Source of the DNA: CAVSIS01 sp963814875
Lineage (GTDB): Bacteria > Acidobacteriota > Thermoanaerobaculia > Thermoanaerobaculales > Sulfomarinibacteraceae
Assembly: GCA_963814875.1 (NCBI GenBank)
Contig: CAWFFJ010000029.1
Span: 1-64,000, forward strand
Reading direction: 5' to 3'
Length of the DNA: 64,000 nt
Shown: positions 28,021-36,795 of the stretch, in pieces
Layout: every line of letters begins with the position of its first letter
Numbering within the stretch: the stretch's first letter is position 1
Translations under genes and position numbers: made by a program
The notes under the pieces: model-generated
Databases searched by the model: none
The model's input: the letters and a program-made list of their open reading frames with translations, nothing else
Told to the model about the DNA's origin: nothing

Positions 28021-28252
28021 AGTGTCCTGCTTGGGAAGTCCCATGTGCTTATCGTGGAGCCAGCGTGGTTCCTGGCAAGGCGCGACGACGCAGGCGGAAA
28101 CCCGCCGGGGGGTCGGAGGTCGGGAGGATGCGGGGGCGGCGGGTCTGTGAGGGGAGGGGGGCGGAAAACCTTGCTACTTCAAGGAGGAGCAACACCGCCA
28201 GGGGCCGCGATGGCCCGCGAGAAGTGCACCGGGATTTTCCAAACAGGACACT
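28021..28252. mobile_element. MITE-like palindromic element, about 232 bp
   Basis: The left end (28021-28042, starting AGTGTCCTGCTTGGGAAG) and the reverse complement of the right end (28231-28252, starting AGTGTCCTGTTTGGAAAA) match at 19 of 22 positions. The similarity continues inward with gaps (left TCGTGGAGCCAGCGTGGTTC against reverse-complemented right TCGCGGGCCATCGCGGCCCC, then CCTGGC in both), so the whole element can fold into a long hairpin. There is no gene inside and no clear target-site duplication. It ends 16 bp before the SHOCT gene start. It lacks a transposase, so it would need one in trans. Confidence 0.65.
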
Positions 28253-28268
28253 CGATTGGAGGTAGGCC

Positions 28269-28499
28269 ATGCACGGATACGGATACGGTATGGGCATGTG
28301 GTCCGGAATGGGCTGGATGTGGCTGTGGCCGCTCGTCCTGGTGATCGTGGTGATCGCCGTGGCGTTCTGGGCGGTCGGCCGATCGCGGCGGGAGACCTCT
28401 GGCCCTGACGCACCCGAGGAGGTTCTCAGGCAGCGTCTCGCCCGCGGCGAGATCGAGATCGAGGAGTATCGGGCACGCGTCGCCGAGCTCCGCCACTGA
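28269..28499 (+). CDS. SHOCT-domain small membrane protein
   Basis: The 76-residue protein has a Gly/Tyr/Met/Trp-rich N-terminus (MHGYGYGMGMWSGMGW), one membrane helix (WPLVLVIVVIAVAFWAVG) and a C-terminal SHOCT motif (EEVLRQRLARGEIEIEEYRA). SHOCT domains are short oligomerisation modules at protein ends. GGAGG lies 7 bases before the ATG. The start codon is 16 bp from the MITE-like element, so its promoter may lie within that element. Similar small proteins are common beside heavy-metal genes, which fits the Met-rich neighbour. Confidence 0.85.
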   Translation: MHGYGYGMGMWSGMGWMWLWPLVLVIVVIAVAFWAVGRSRRETSGPDAPEEVLRQRLARGEIEIEEYRARVAELRH

Positions 28500-28514
28500 G
28501 CTGTCGCGTCGGCC

Positions 28515-28739
28515 TCAGTCCCGCTCGTCGTCGTGCGTGGCCTTGTAGTGCGCAATGGCGGCCTGGGTACGCCCGATCATCGCGTGCGGCGCCAGCCGGC
28601 CGCACAGGCCGCGGCCCGCCACCGGCTGGCACAGCCCCCGACACCAACCTACCTGATGCCCGTTGCACGGGCATCGCAGTACCGTGTACTCGCGTAGCCG
28701 GACCCTTCGGTTGGGCAGCTTGGGGCGCAACAGCGGCAC
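28515..28739 (-). CDS. Cys-rich small protein, unknown
   Basis: From GTG 28739 (preceded by CCGGAGG with a good spacer) the frame encodes 74 residues. The centre is Cys-rich, with TVLRCPCNGHQVGWCRGLCQ followed by GRGLCGRLAPHAMIG, giving five Cys and a His that could bind a metal or form disulfides. There is no signal peptide or membrane helix. The frame stays open further upstream, but that part has no coding character. It converges on the SHOCT gene with a 15-bp gap. No family recognised. Confidence 0.55.
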   Translation of the reverse strand: MPLLRPKLPNRRVRLREYTVLRCPCNGHQVGWCRGLCQPVAGRGLCGRLAPHAMIGRTQAAIAHYKATHDDERD

Positions 28740-29042
28740 GATTCGATCCTCCGGACGATCACACGCTGAGACAGTCAAGGCGGCCCTGGTATTCCGCGGC
28801 CCTTGACGGACAGCCAATCGTGACCGATCTTCTGTCTCGGGTGATTTCGGATGGCCCGCCGCAGCCGGAATGGACCGGTTGTAGCGGGCCGACCTGCATT
28901 TCGGAACGACATCCGCTCGCCCTTCCCTCGCTCCGGCTCTCTCGTTCCCGCTGTCCCGACTCGGCTGCGATCGGTTCTCGGAACCCACGGCCCACCTATT
29001 CGTAGAACACGCAGAGCCGCCCTCGGGGTCCGGGAGGTGAAG

Positions 29043-30236
29043 ATGGCTCGCGCTCGCACGCGTTGGATCGTGATCGCACTCATCGTAGCCGCCGCCGCGG
29101 CCGTCGCGGCTGTTGCCGCCCGCAATCACACATCGACCAAGTCCTCCGATGCCAAGGCACCGGACATCCCGACGCTTGCCGCGAAGCTCGGTGACGTACA
29201 GGTTGTCGTCCGCGAAATCGGCACCGTCGAGCCGGAGGTCAAGGTCGACATCAAGTCCAACCTCTCCGGCCGCGTGGTCGATCTTCCGGTGAAGGCGGGT
29301 GACGTGGTTGCAAAGGGCAGCCTGATTGCCCGCATCGAACCCGACGTCAACCAGGCGCAGAACCTGCTCTCGGTGAAGAACCAGCAGCACGAGGCCCGGA
29401 TCGACCTGGACGATGCCCGTCAGGATTACGACGCGAAGAAGAGTCTTCGCGACAGCGGTCTGATCTCGGTCGAGGTCTTCCGGCAGGCGGAGACCCGCTT
29501 CCTCCAGGCGCAGCAGGCCCGAGACGCCGCTCGCGAGAAGATCACGTTGGTCGAGGCGTCCGGCATCCCGGTCGGCGACAACCCGCGCCAGGTGGTCAAC
29601 ATCGTTTCGCCGATGGCGGGGGTGGTGATCGTGCGGCCGGTCGAGCTCGGTGAGACGGTGACCGGCAGCGGTTCATTCAACGCCGGCACCGTGATCGCGA
29701 CCGTCGCCGACCTCGCGACCATGCTGGTCAAGGCCGGCGTCAACGAGGTCGACATCGGCAAGGTGCACGTCGGGCAGCCGGTGCGGGTAACGCTCGACGC
29801 CTATCCACGGACCCTGTTTCCGGGCACGATCGAGCGCATCGCCCCCGCTGCCCGGCTCGACAATCAGGTCAAGGTCTTCGACCTCGAGATCGGCCTCGAA
29901 CATCTCGGCGTCGAGCTGCGCACCGGGATGACCGCCAACGTCGAGGTGCGGGGCGAGTCCCGCAGCGGCGTCCTGACCGTCCCGGTCGAGGCGGTCTTTG
30001 TCCGCGGCGACGAGGAGGTCGTCTACGTCAAGCGCGCGACGCCGCTGCCCGCCAAGGCTCCGGAGGAGGCGGCCGGTGTCGCCGCAGCTGCCGTCCCCTC
30101 GGGCAACAGCGAAGTCTTGCCGGCCGACTGGCGCGACGACCCCCGCCAGAAGTGGCGTCGCTGGTTCGAGGAGCGGCGCGTGGTCTCCGGCATCGCGTCG
30201 ACCACCGACGTCGAGGTGACCGAGGGGCTTGGCTGA
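29043..30236 (+). CDS. MacA/HlyD-type periplasmic adaptor of ABC exporter
   Basis: The 397-residue product starts at ATG 29043 (GGGAGG upstream) with a membrane anchor (IALIVAAAAAVAAVAA), then lipoyl halves (SNLSGRVVDLPVKAGDVVAK and SPMAGVVIVRPVELGE) around an alpha hairpin, and a beta-barrel (RVTLDAYPRTLFPGTIERIA). This is the MacA pattern: it bridges an ABC transporter to an outer-membrane channel. The frame ends at 30236 after EVTEGLG; removing one G near 30231 continues the reading as EVTEGLAEGEEVALADPTR and ends at TGA 30289-30291, overlapping the next GTG. The stop at 30236 is therefore probably a one-base insertion artefact. Confidence 0.85.
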   Translation: MARARTRWIVIALIVAAAAAVAAVAARNHTSTKSSDAKAPDIPTLAAKLGDVQVVVREIGTVEPEVKVDIKSNLSGRVVDLPVKAGDVVAKGSLIARIEPDVNQAQNLLSVKNQQHEARIDLDDARQDYDAKKSLRDSGLISVEVFRQAETRFLQAQQARDAAREKITLVEASGIPVGDNPRQVVNIVSPMAGVVIVRPVELGETVTGSGSFNAGTVIATVADLATMLVKAGVNEVDIGKVHVGQPVRVTLDAYPRTLFPGTIERIAPAARLDNQVKVFDLEIGLEHLGVELRTGMTANVEVRGESRSGVLTVPVEAVFVRGDEEVVYVKRATPLPAKAPEEAAGVAAAAVPSGNSEVLPADWRDDPRQKWRRWFEERRVVSGIASTTDVEVTEGLG

Positions 30237-30287
30237 GGGTGAGGAGGTCGCCCTCGCCGACCCGACCCGGCCGCCGGAGGAGGACAA

Positions 30288-30983
30288 GTGACGCCCCCCC
30301 TGATCGAACTCACCGAGATTCGCAAGGTCTACGGTACGGGCGAGGTGGCGGTCGAGGCGCTGCGCGGGATCGACCTCACCGTGAGGAAGGGTGAGTACCT
30401 CGCGATCATGGGGCCCTCAGGGTCGGGCAAGTCGACCCTGATGCACCTGCTCGGCTTGCTCGACACCCCCACCTCCGGGTCCTACCGCCTCGATGGCGAG
30501 GAGGTCGCGACGCTCTCCCGACGCCGCCTCGCGAACCTGCGCAACCGCTCCATCGGCTTCATCTTCCAGAGCTTCAACCTGCTCTCACGGGCGAGCACGC
30601 TGCGCAATGTCGAGCTCCCCCTGCTCTACGCCGGCGTCGGGCGCAGCGAGCGCCGGGACCGGGCCCGCGCATCACTCGACAGGCTCGGCCTCGGCGACCG
30701 CCTGCGCCACCGTCCGAACCAGCTCTCCGGCGGGCAGCGGCAGCGCGCCGCGATCGCGCGAGCCCTGGTCACCAACCCGGCCGTCGTCATGGCCGATGAG
30801 CCCACCGGCAACCTCGACCAGAACACCGGACGCGAGATCCTGGACATCTTCGACGAGCTGTGCCGCGCGGGCCAGACCCTGATCGTGGTCACCCACGATC
30901 CGGGCATCGCAGCTCACGCGCACCGCACCCTGACCCTGGTCGACGGGCGGATCGTCAGCGACGAGTCCCGGGTGGCGGCATGA
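30288..30983 (+). CDS. ABC transporter ATP-binding protein, MacB/LolD type
   Basis: The 231-residue protein has all ABC motifs: Walker A GPSGSGKST, Q-loop FIFQSFNLL, signature LSGGQRQRAAIARAL, Walker B VVMADEPTGNLD and the switch His in VVTHDPGIA. It powers export by the MacB-like permeases that follow. GTG 30288 overlaps the restored end of the adaptor gene, and its TGA overlaps the next ATG (ATGA at 30980). Confidence 0.92.
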   Translation: MTPPLIELTEIRKVYGTGEVAVEALRGIDLTVRKGEYLAIMGPSGSGKSTLMHLLGLLDTPTSGSYRLDGEEVATLSRRRLANLRNRSIGFIFQSFNLLSRASTLRNVELPLLYAGVGRSERRDRARASLDRLGLGDRLRHRPNQLSGGQRQRAAIARALVTNPAVVMADEPTGNLDQNTGREILDIFDELCRAGQTLIVVTHDPGIAAHAHRTLTLVDGRIVSDESRVAA

Positions 30984-32212
30984 ACCCCGTTCAGCTCGTC
31001 CAGGAGGGCCTGGTCGAGATCCGGGAGCACGCAGGTCGGACCGTCCTCCAGACCCTCGGTGTCATCCTCGGCGTGGCCTCGGTGGTCGCCACCCTGGGCA
31101 TGACCGCGGGCATGGAGGCGCGCCGGCAGGAGTACTTCTCCGCCTCCGGCGGGACCCTGTTGATGGGGGTCTACAACCAGGCGCCTGCGACCCTCGAGCT
31201 CACCGCCCGCCAGCGCGCCCGCTCGGGCCTCAAGCTCACCGACGCCCGGGCGATCCGGAGCACGATCCCGGGCTTCAACCTGGTGGTCGCCGAGATCGCG
31301 CGCGAGCATCCGGTGCGGGCCGGAGCCACCGAGCTGAGCCTGCGGGTCACCGCGACCGAGCCCAGCTATCAGGAGCTGCGCGAGCTCGGGATCCGCCGCG
31401 GCAGGTTCATCACCCCGTTCGACATGGACACCGGCGCCGCAGTGGCGGTTCTCGGCGCGACCCGGGCACGGCAGCTGTTCGGCTCAATCGACCCGGTCGG
31501 CAAACGCCTGGTCGTCGGCGGCGTCACCTACACGGTCGTCGGCGAGATGAAGGAGAAGGTCTTCCACTTCAGGGAGGGCGACGACTACAACGCCTACGAG
31601 TGGATGAACCGGCTGCTGATCGTGCCGTTGACAGCCTACGCCGCGCGCCACCTCGCGCCCGAGGACGACCGCATCGACAGCCTCACCCTCCGGCTCGCCT
31701 CGGCCGACGCCCACGACGAGGCGAAGCCCGCGCTCGAGCGCCTACTGCGGTCGCGGCACGGGATCAAGGACTTCGGCACCTGGGACCGCAAGGAACGGAT
31801 CGAGCAGGGTGATCGCGAGGGCCAGATCTACAACATCACATTCCTCGCCTGCGGCATCATCTCGCTGCTCGTCGGCGGTATCGTGATCACCAACATCATG
31901 CTCGCCTCGTTCACCGAGCGCATGCGCGAGGTCGGTGTGCGCAAGGCGATCGGGGCAACCGGATGGCAGGTCTTCGTCCAGTTCCTGATGGAGTCGCTCG
32001 TCGTCACGGTGCTCGGCGGCGCCGTCGGGCTCGTGGTCGGCATCGGCTTCACCTTATTCATCGGGCGCATGCTGCAGATGGAGATGGCGTTCACGCCGAT
32101 CATGCTGGTGGCCGCGGTCGGCGCCGCCACGGTGGTGGGTCTCTTCTTCGGCCTCTACCCGGCAGTCCGGGCCTCGCGGCTCGACCCGGTCGTCGCCCTG
32201 CGCTACGAGTGA
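30980..32212 (+). CDS. ABC transporter permease, MacB family
   Basis: The 410-residue protein has an N-terminal membrane helix (TVLQTLGVILGVASVVATLG), a large periplasmic MacB-type core domain (about 45-290, including GAAVAVLGATRARQLFG) and a C-terminal FtsX helix bundle (FLACGIISLLVGGIVITNIM, ERMREVGVRKAIGAT) with the ending RASRLDPVVALRYE. Translation is coupled to the ATPase gene by a 4-bp overlap. It is followed 8 bp later by a second permease, suggesting a heterodimeric exporter. Confidence 0.9.
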   Translation: MNPVQLVQEGLVEIREHAGRTVLQTLGVILGVASVVATLGMTAGMEARRQEYFSASGGTLLMGVYNQAPATLELTARQRARSGLKLTDARAIRSTIPGFNLVVAEIAREHPVRAGATELSLRVTATEPSYQELRELGIRRGRFITPFDMDTGAAVAVLGATRARQLFGSIDPVGKRLVVGGVTYTVVGEMKEKVFHFREGDDYNAYEWMNRLLIVPLTAYAARHLAPEDDRIDSLTLRLASADAHDEAKPALERLLRSRHGIKDFGTWDRKERIEQGDREGQIYNITFLACGIISLLVGGIVITNIMLASFTERMREVGVRKAIGATGWQVFVQFLMESLVVTVLGGAVGLVVGIGFTLFIGRMLQMEMAFTPIMLVAAVGAATVVGLFFGLYPAVRASRLDPVVALRYE

Positions 32213-32220
32213 GGTGAGCG

Positions 32221-33451
32221 ATGGTCATCGGCGAGGCCCTGCGCACCACGTTCACCGAGGTCTGGGCCCACAAGCTGCGCTCCGCCCTCACCCTCTTCGG
32301 GGTGGTGCTGGGCACGATGGCGGTCGTGACCATGGTCAGCCTGATCGAGGCGGTCAAGGTCGAGGTCGTGCACGGGCTCCAGACGCTCGGGCTCAACGAC
32401 GTGATGTTCGTGAGCTCGGCCGGCCCGCGCACCGCCCTCGACGGCAAGCGTGCCCACCTCTCCGAGGGGCTGCGCCGCGAGGATGCCGAGGAGCTTCCGG
32501 TCAGCACCGATCTGATCCGGGCCTCGGCTCCGGTCGCGTTCTCCCAGCAGGTCATCGCGTGGGGCGACGCGAGCCGCTCGATCCGGCTCACCGGCACGAC
32601 GCCGTCCTACGCCGAGGTGCTCAACCGAAAGGTGGAGTCCGGCCGTTTCCTGTCATCCTACGACGTCGAGCGTAAAGAGCGCGTGGCAGTGGTCGGCAAG
32701 ACCCTCGCCGACGAGCTCTTCGCCGGCCACGACCCGATCGGCCAGTGGGTGCGGATCGGCGACCACCGGTTCGAGGTCGTCGGCGTCGGCACCACAATCG
32801 GCAACAGCTTCGTCCAGGACGGCTTCAGCCGGCGCGAGATGGAGGGGGCGACGATTCCGCTGACCACTCTCCAGAACCTGTTCGGTGGTGGTGAGGAAGT
32901 CCCCCTGGTGGCGGTCAAGGTCGCCGAGGGCAGCATCGCTCGCGGGGGTCTTCGCCTTCCTCAGGAACCGGGTCTGGCGCCAGCACCACCGGGTCGAGGA
33001 CTTCTCGATCGACAACGTCGCCGCCGAGATCGTCGAGGCGGAGGCGCAGATCGACGAGCAGATGCGGGGCTGGACGGTGGTCCTGTTCTCGATCTCGGCC
33101 ATCTCGCTGGTGGTCGGCGGCGTGGGCATCTTCTCGGTGCTCCAGATCTCGCTCGCCGAGCGCCTCTACGAGATCGGTCTACGCAAGTCGATCGGCGCCG
33201 GCGACGGCGACATCCTGTTCCAGTTCCTGATCGAGGCGGTGTTCCTGTCCTCGCTCGGCGCCGCCATTGGGCTCGGCCTTGGGGTCGGCCTGTGCGCCGT
33301 ACTCAGCCCGAAATTCCAGGCCGGCCTCCCGGTCTCACCGTTCGCGGTCGTGCTCGCGGTACTGTTCGCCCTCGGGGTCGGCCTGGTCGCGGGCTTCTAC
33401 CCCTCGCTGCGTGCCGCCCGCTTCACTCCCGTCGAAGCCCTGCGCGGTTAA
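32221..33451 (+). pseudogene. Second MacB-family ABC permease, one frameshift
   Basis: The frame from ATG 32221 encodes the first helix (LTLFGVVLGTMAVVTMVSLI) and MacB-like core domain to about residue 240. At about 32945 the sequence CGCGGGGGTC has five G where four continue the protein (GSIARGVFAFLRNRVWRQHH). The other frame then carries the FtsX bundle (TVVLFSISAISLVVGGVGIF, ERLYEIGLRKSIGAGDG) and RAARFTPVEALRG to the TAA at 33449-33451. With one base removed the gene would be intact, about 410 residues. It is the last gene of the operon. Confidence 0.85.
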
Positions 33452-33482
33452 CCTCCGAATCGGACGCGCGCAGCGCGTCAAG

Positions 33483-33527
33483 AGGAATGGCCGCGCCGGA
33501 GCCCAGCGCTCCGGCGCGGCCATTCCT
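33483..33527. terminator. Strong terminator after ABC export operon
   Basis: A perfect 20-bp stem (left arm 33483-33502, right arm 33508-33527, GC-rich core GGCCGCGCCGGAGC) with a 5-base loop lies 32 bp after the last permease stop. There is no T-tract downstream. Confidence 0.8.
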
Positions 33528-33534
33528 GACGGAA

Positions 33535-33563
33535 TTGACTTCTCCGTGGCGGAGTTGTACCCT
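33535..33563 (+). promoter_or_regulatory. Candidate sigma-70 promoter upstream of EF-G
   Basis: TTGACT (33535-33540) and TACCCT (33558-33563) are separated by 17 bases, just downstream of the preceding terminator. The -35 is one base from consensus; the -10 keeps only the TA---T positions. The leader to the EF-G ATG would be about 150 bases. Confidence 0.4.
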
Positions 33564-33722
33564 CACGCGCCACCTCGGACCGGGTTCGGAGTGCGCTGGG
33601 TGGCACGGCGCGGCTCCACCGGCCTCGGATCGCCGAATGGGCGGTTCCAGAGGATCAAGGGCGACTCCCAGTACAGACAGCCACGACACCTCGCGGTCCC
33701 CTGGACCGCATGGGATAGGATC

Positions 33723-35818
33723 ATGACGACGATGGACATCCAGCGGATCCGGAACATCGGAATCTCCGCCCACATCGACTCGGGCAAGACCACGCTCACC
33801 GAGCGCATTCTCTTCTATGCGCAGCGGATCCATGCGATCCACGACGTCAAGGGCAAGGACGGCGTGGGCGCGACCATGGACCATATGGAGCTCGAGCGCG
33901 AGCGCGGCATCACGATCACCTCAGCCGCCACGCATGTCGGCTGGAAGGGTCACCACATCAACATCATCGACACCCCCGGCCACGTCGACTTCACGATCGA
34001 GGTCGAGCGGTCGCTGCGGGTGCTGGACGGTGCGGTGCTGGTGCTGTGCGCAGTGGCGGGTGTGCAGTCGCAGTCGATCACGGTGGACCGCCAGATGCGG
34101 CGCTACAAGGTGCCCCGCATCGCCTTCGTCAACAAGTGCGACCGGTCGGGCGCCAACCCCATCCGCGTCACCCGGGCCCTGCGCGACAAGCTCGGCCACA
34201 ACGCGGTCCTGCTCCAGCTCCCCATCGGGCTCGAGGCCGACTTCGAGGGCATCATCGACCTGATCGAGATGAACGCCCTGTACTTCCGCGGCGACAGCGG
34301 CGAGACGGTCGAGATCGCCGAGATCCCCGCGGCCCTGCGCAGCGAGGCGGAAACGGCCCGTGCCGAGCTGCTCGACACGGTGAGCATGTTCTCCGACGAG
34401 CTGCTCGAGGCCGCCCTCGAGGAGCGGGCAACGCCAGATCAGATCCGCGCCGCCGTTCGCAACGGAGTACTGTCCCTGGAGCTGACGCCGGTGCTGATCG
34501 GCTCGGCCTACAAGAACAAGGGCGTCCAGCCCCTCATGGACGCCGTCAACCACTACCTGCCGTGCCCCTGGGACGTCCCGATCGAAGCCGTCGACCTCGA
34601 CCACGACAACGCGCCGGTGCGGCTCGAAGCGAATCCTGACCAAGCAGACGGTCGCGTACGCCTTCAAGCTCGATGAGGGCCGCTACGGGCAGCTCACCTT
34701 CCTGCGGGTGTACCAGGGCACCCTCGGCAAGGGCGACATGGTCACCCAGACCCGGACCCGCAAGAAGGTCAAGGTCGGCCGCCTGGTGACGGATCCACGC
34801 CGACAAGATGGAGGACATCGAGCGCTCGAGCACCGGCGACATCGTCGGGCTGTTCGGCATCGACTGCCACACGGGCGACAGCTTCGTCGGCGAAGGCCCC
34901 CGCCTGGCGATGACCTCGATGTACGTCCCCGAACCGGTGATCTCCCTGTCGGTCAAGCCGGTCGACTCCAAGGCCCAGGACAACATGTCCAAGGCGCTCC
35001 ACCGCTTCACCAAGGAGGACCCGACCTTCCGCGTGACCCTCGACCCGGAGAGCGGCGAGACGATCGTTTCGGGCATGGGCGAGCTCCACCTCGACGTCTA
35101 CATCGAGCGCATGCGCCGCGAGTACAGCGCAGCCGTGGAGACCGGAGCGCCCCAGGTCGCGTACCGCGAGGCGATCTCCCAGCGCTCCGACTTCGACTAC
35201 CTGCACAAGAAGCAGACCGGCGGCTCCGGCCAGTACGCCAAGGTCGTCGGCTACCTCGAGCCGCTCGAGACGGGCGACTACGAGTTCGACAACAAGATCT
35301 ACGGCGGCTCGATCCCGACCGAGTACATCTCTGCGTGCGACAAGGGCTTCCGCAGCGGGCTCGAGAAGGGCAGCCTGATCGGCTTCCCGGTGGTCGGGGT
35401 GCGGGCCGTGCTGACCGACGGCAACTCCCACGCGGTCGACTCCTCCGACATGGCGTTCCAGGTCGCCGCGCGGTACGCCTTCCGCGACGCCTACAAGAAG
35501 GCGCGGCCGCAGATCCTCGAACCGCTGATGCGGGTGTCGGTGGAGGGCCCCGGCGAGTTTCAGGGCGCCATCTACCGCTCGCTCATGCAGCGCCGCGGGA
35601 CGATTCTCGGCTCGACCGAGGATGCGGGCTTCGCCCGCGTCGAGGCCGAGGTGCCGCTGGCCTCCATGTTCGGCTACTCGACCGACCTGCGCTCAGCCAC
35701 CCAGGGCAAGGCCGAGTTCACGATGGAGTTCGCTCGATACGCCCCGGCACCGAAAGAGGTGACCGAGGAGCTGCTCAAGAAGTACAAGGGCCAGGCGGCC
35801 GAGGAGGACGAGGCATGA
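33723..35818 (+). pseudogene. Elongation factor G, mtEFG1/spdEFG1-like, two frame breaks
   Basis: Three frames together encode a full EF-G of about 698 residues. The GTPase domain (from ATG 33723) has AHIDSGKTTL (G1), IIDTPGHVDFT (G3) and FVNKCDRSG (G4). KGKDGVGATMDHMELERERG is the motif seen in mitochondrial EF-G1 and the spirochaete/planctomycete type, rather than in canonical fusA. A break near 34630-34655 leads to TVAYAFKLDEGRYGQLTFLR; an inserted A near 34789 leads to HADKMEDIERSSTGDIVGLF. The C-terminal domains are intact to RSATQGKAEFTMEFARYAP. All motifs survive, so sequencing indels are the likeliest cause. The ATGA overlap couples it to the next gene. Whether this is the only EF-G of the genome is not visible here. 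Confidence 0.85.
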
Positions 35819-36540
35819 CCGAGCTGATGATTGCACTGCGGCGCTCCCCGCGCACCCTGCTCGAACGCGATGGGCACTCCGGCCCGGGCCCGGGGCGGCT
35901 TGCGCTGGTGATGGCACGTGCGGGTGTCGGCAAGACCGCCTTCCTGGTCGGCATCGGGGTCGACGCCCTGCTCGCCGGTCAGAAGGTGCTCCACGTCTCC
36001 CTCGACCGCACCGTTGACAAGGTCCGCTCGTGGTACGACGACCTGCTCGGCGAAATGCTGCGGCGGGAGAAGCAGCTCGCGCACTATGCCGGCATCCAGG
36101 TCGAGCTCGAGCGGCGGCGCCACATCCACACCTACGTCGGACGCGCGTTCTCCGCCGACCGCCTCCGCAATGCCCTCGAGCTGCTCGCCGAGGCCGCCGA
36201 GTTCGTTCCGCACGTCATCATCCTCGACCGTATGGACCTAGAGAGCTTCGACGTCGACACTGTCAAGGGTCTCCGCCAGGTGGCCGCCGACTGCGGCGCC
36301 GAGCTGTGGATGGCGTGCCGGATCCACCGCGAAGGCCCCCAGGCCCAGCCGGGCCACCTGCAGCCGCCCGCAGACCGGTTCGAAGGCGTCGTGGACCTCG
36401 CGTTCCAGCTCGAACCGGAGGACACCAAGGTCCGTCTGCGCGTGGTCAAGGACCACGAGCGGATGCTCGAGCGCGACCTCAACGTGGTGCTCGACCCGCA
36501 GACCCTCCTGCTGGCTACGGGCTTCCGCGCCAAGCGGTAG
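35815..36540 (+). CDS. Orphan P-loop ATPase coupled to EF-G
   Basis: The 241-residue cytoplasmic protein has Walker A ARAGVGKTAFL near residue 34 and a Walker B-like strand (HVIILDRMDLE near 140). Its layout (ATP site, LLAGQKVLHVSLDRTVDKVR, late ELWMACRIHRE strand) resembles RecA/RAD55/DnaB-type ATPases, but no DNA-binding region is seen and it is short. I do not recognise a named family. Its ATG overlaps the EF-G stop (ATGA), which suggests a role linked to translation or ribosome state; that is inference. A hairpin follows. Confidence 0.72.
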   Translation: MTELMIALRRSPRTLLERDGHSGPGPGRLALVMARAGVGKTAFLVGIGVDALLAGQKVLHVSLDRTVDKVRSWYDDLLGEMLRREKQLAHYAGIQVELERRRHIHTYVGRAFSADRLRNALELLAEAAEFVPHVIILDRMDLESFDVDTVKGLRQVAADCGAELWMACRIHREGPQAQPGHLQPPADRFEGVVDLAFQLEPEDTKVRLRVVKDHERMLERDLNVVLDPQTLLLATGFRAKR

Positions 36541-36552
36541 CACCGCGCACCA

Positions 36553-36603
36553 CACGGCCCCTTGAGAGGAGTCTCCTTCGGGAATGCGAGCGTAGGGGCC
36601 GTG
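36553..36603. terminator. Possible long-loop hairpin between convergent genes
   Basis: CACGGCCCCT (36553-36562) pairs with AGGGGCCGTG (36594-36603) across a 31-base loop, starting 12 bases after the ATPase stop. It lies in the 255-bp gap before the opposing VWFA gene. The rest of that gap shows no gene. Confidence 0.4.
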
Positions 36604-36795
36604 CGGCACTCGCTGCTTCGGATTCGCTGCGCGAATCCTGTCGGCTCGGCTTCATTCGGGGAGAACTGTCGGCATCTCGGCGCTTCGTCAGCGTAGCCGA
36701 ACACGAGCGCCACGTTCTTGGGCATCTCGGCGCCCTTGTGACGTGGCGTGGTGAGCCGCTCAGGCTCAGCAGGGCCGACCCGTGAGGCCACGCGC

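Noticed and set aside
28021..28252. A complete insertion sequence
   Set aside because: Only about 232 bp long with no transposase frame; treated as a MITE-like element.
33723..35818. Programmed frameshifting in EF-G
   Set aside because: There are two breaks, neither at a slippery-site motif, and other genes in the window show the same kind of break, so sequence error fits better.
36541..36795. A short gene between the ATPase and the VWFA gene
   Set aside because: Open frames there have no ribosome-binding site and no recognisable pattern; only a hairpin is supported.
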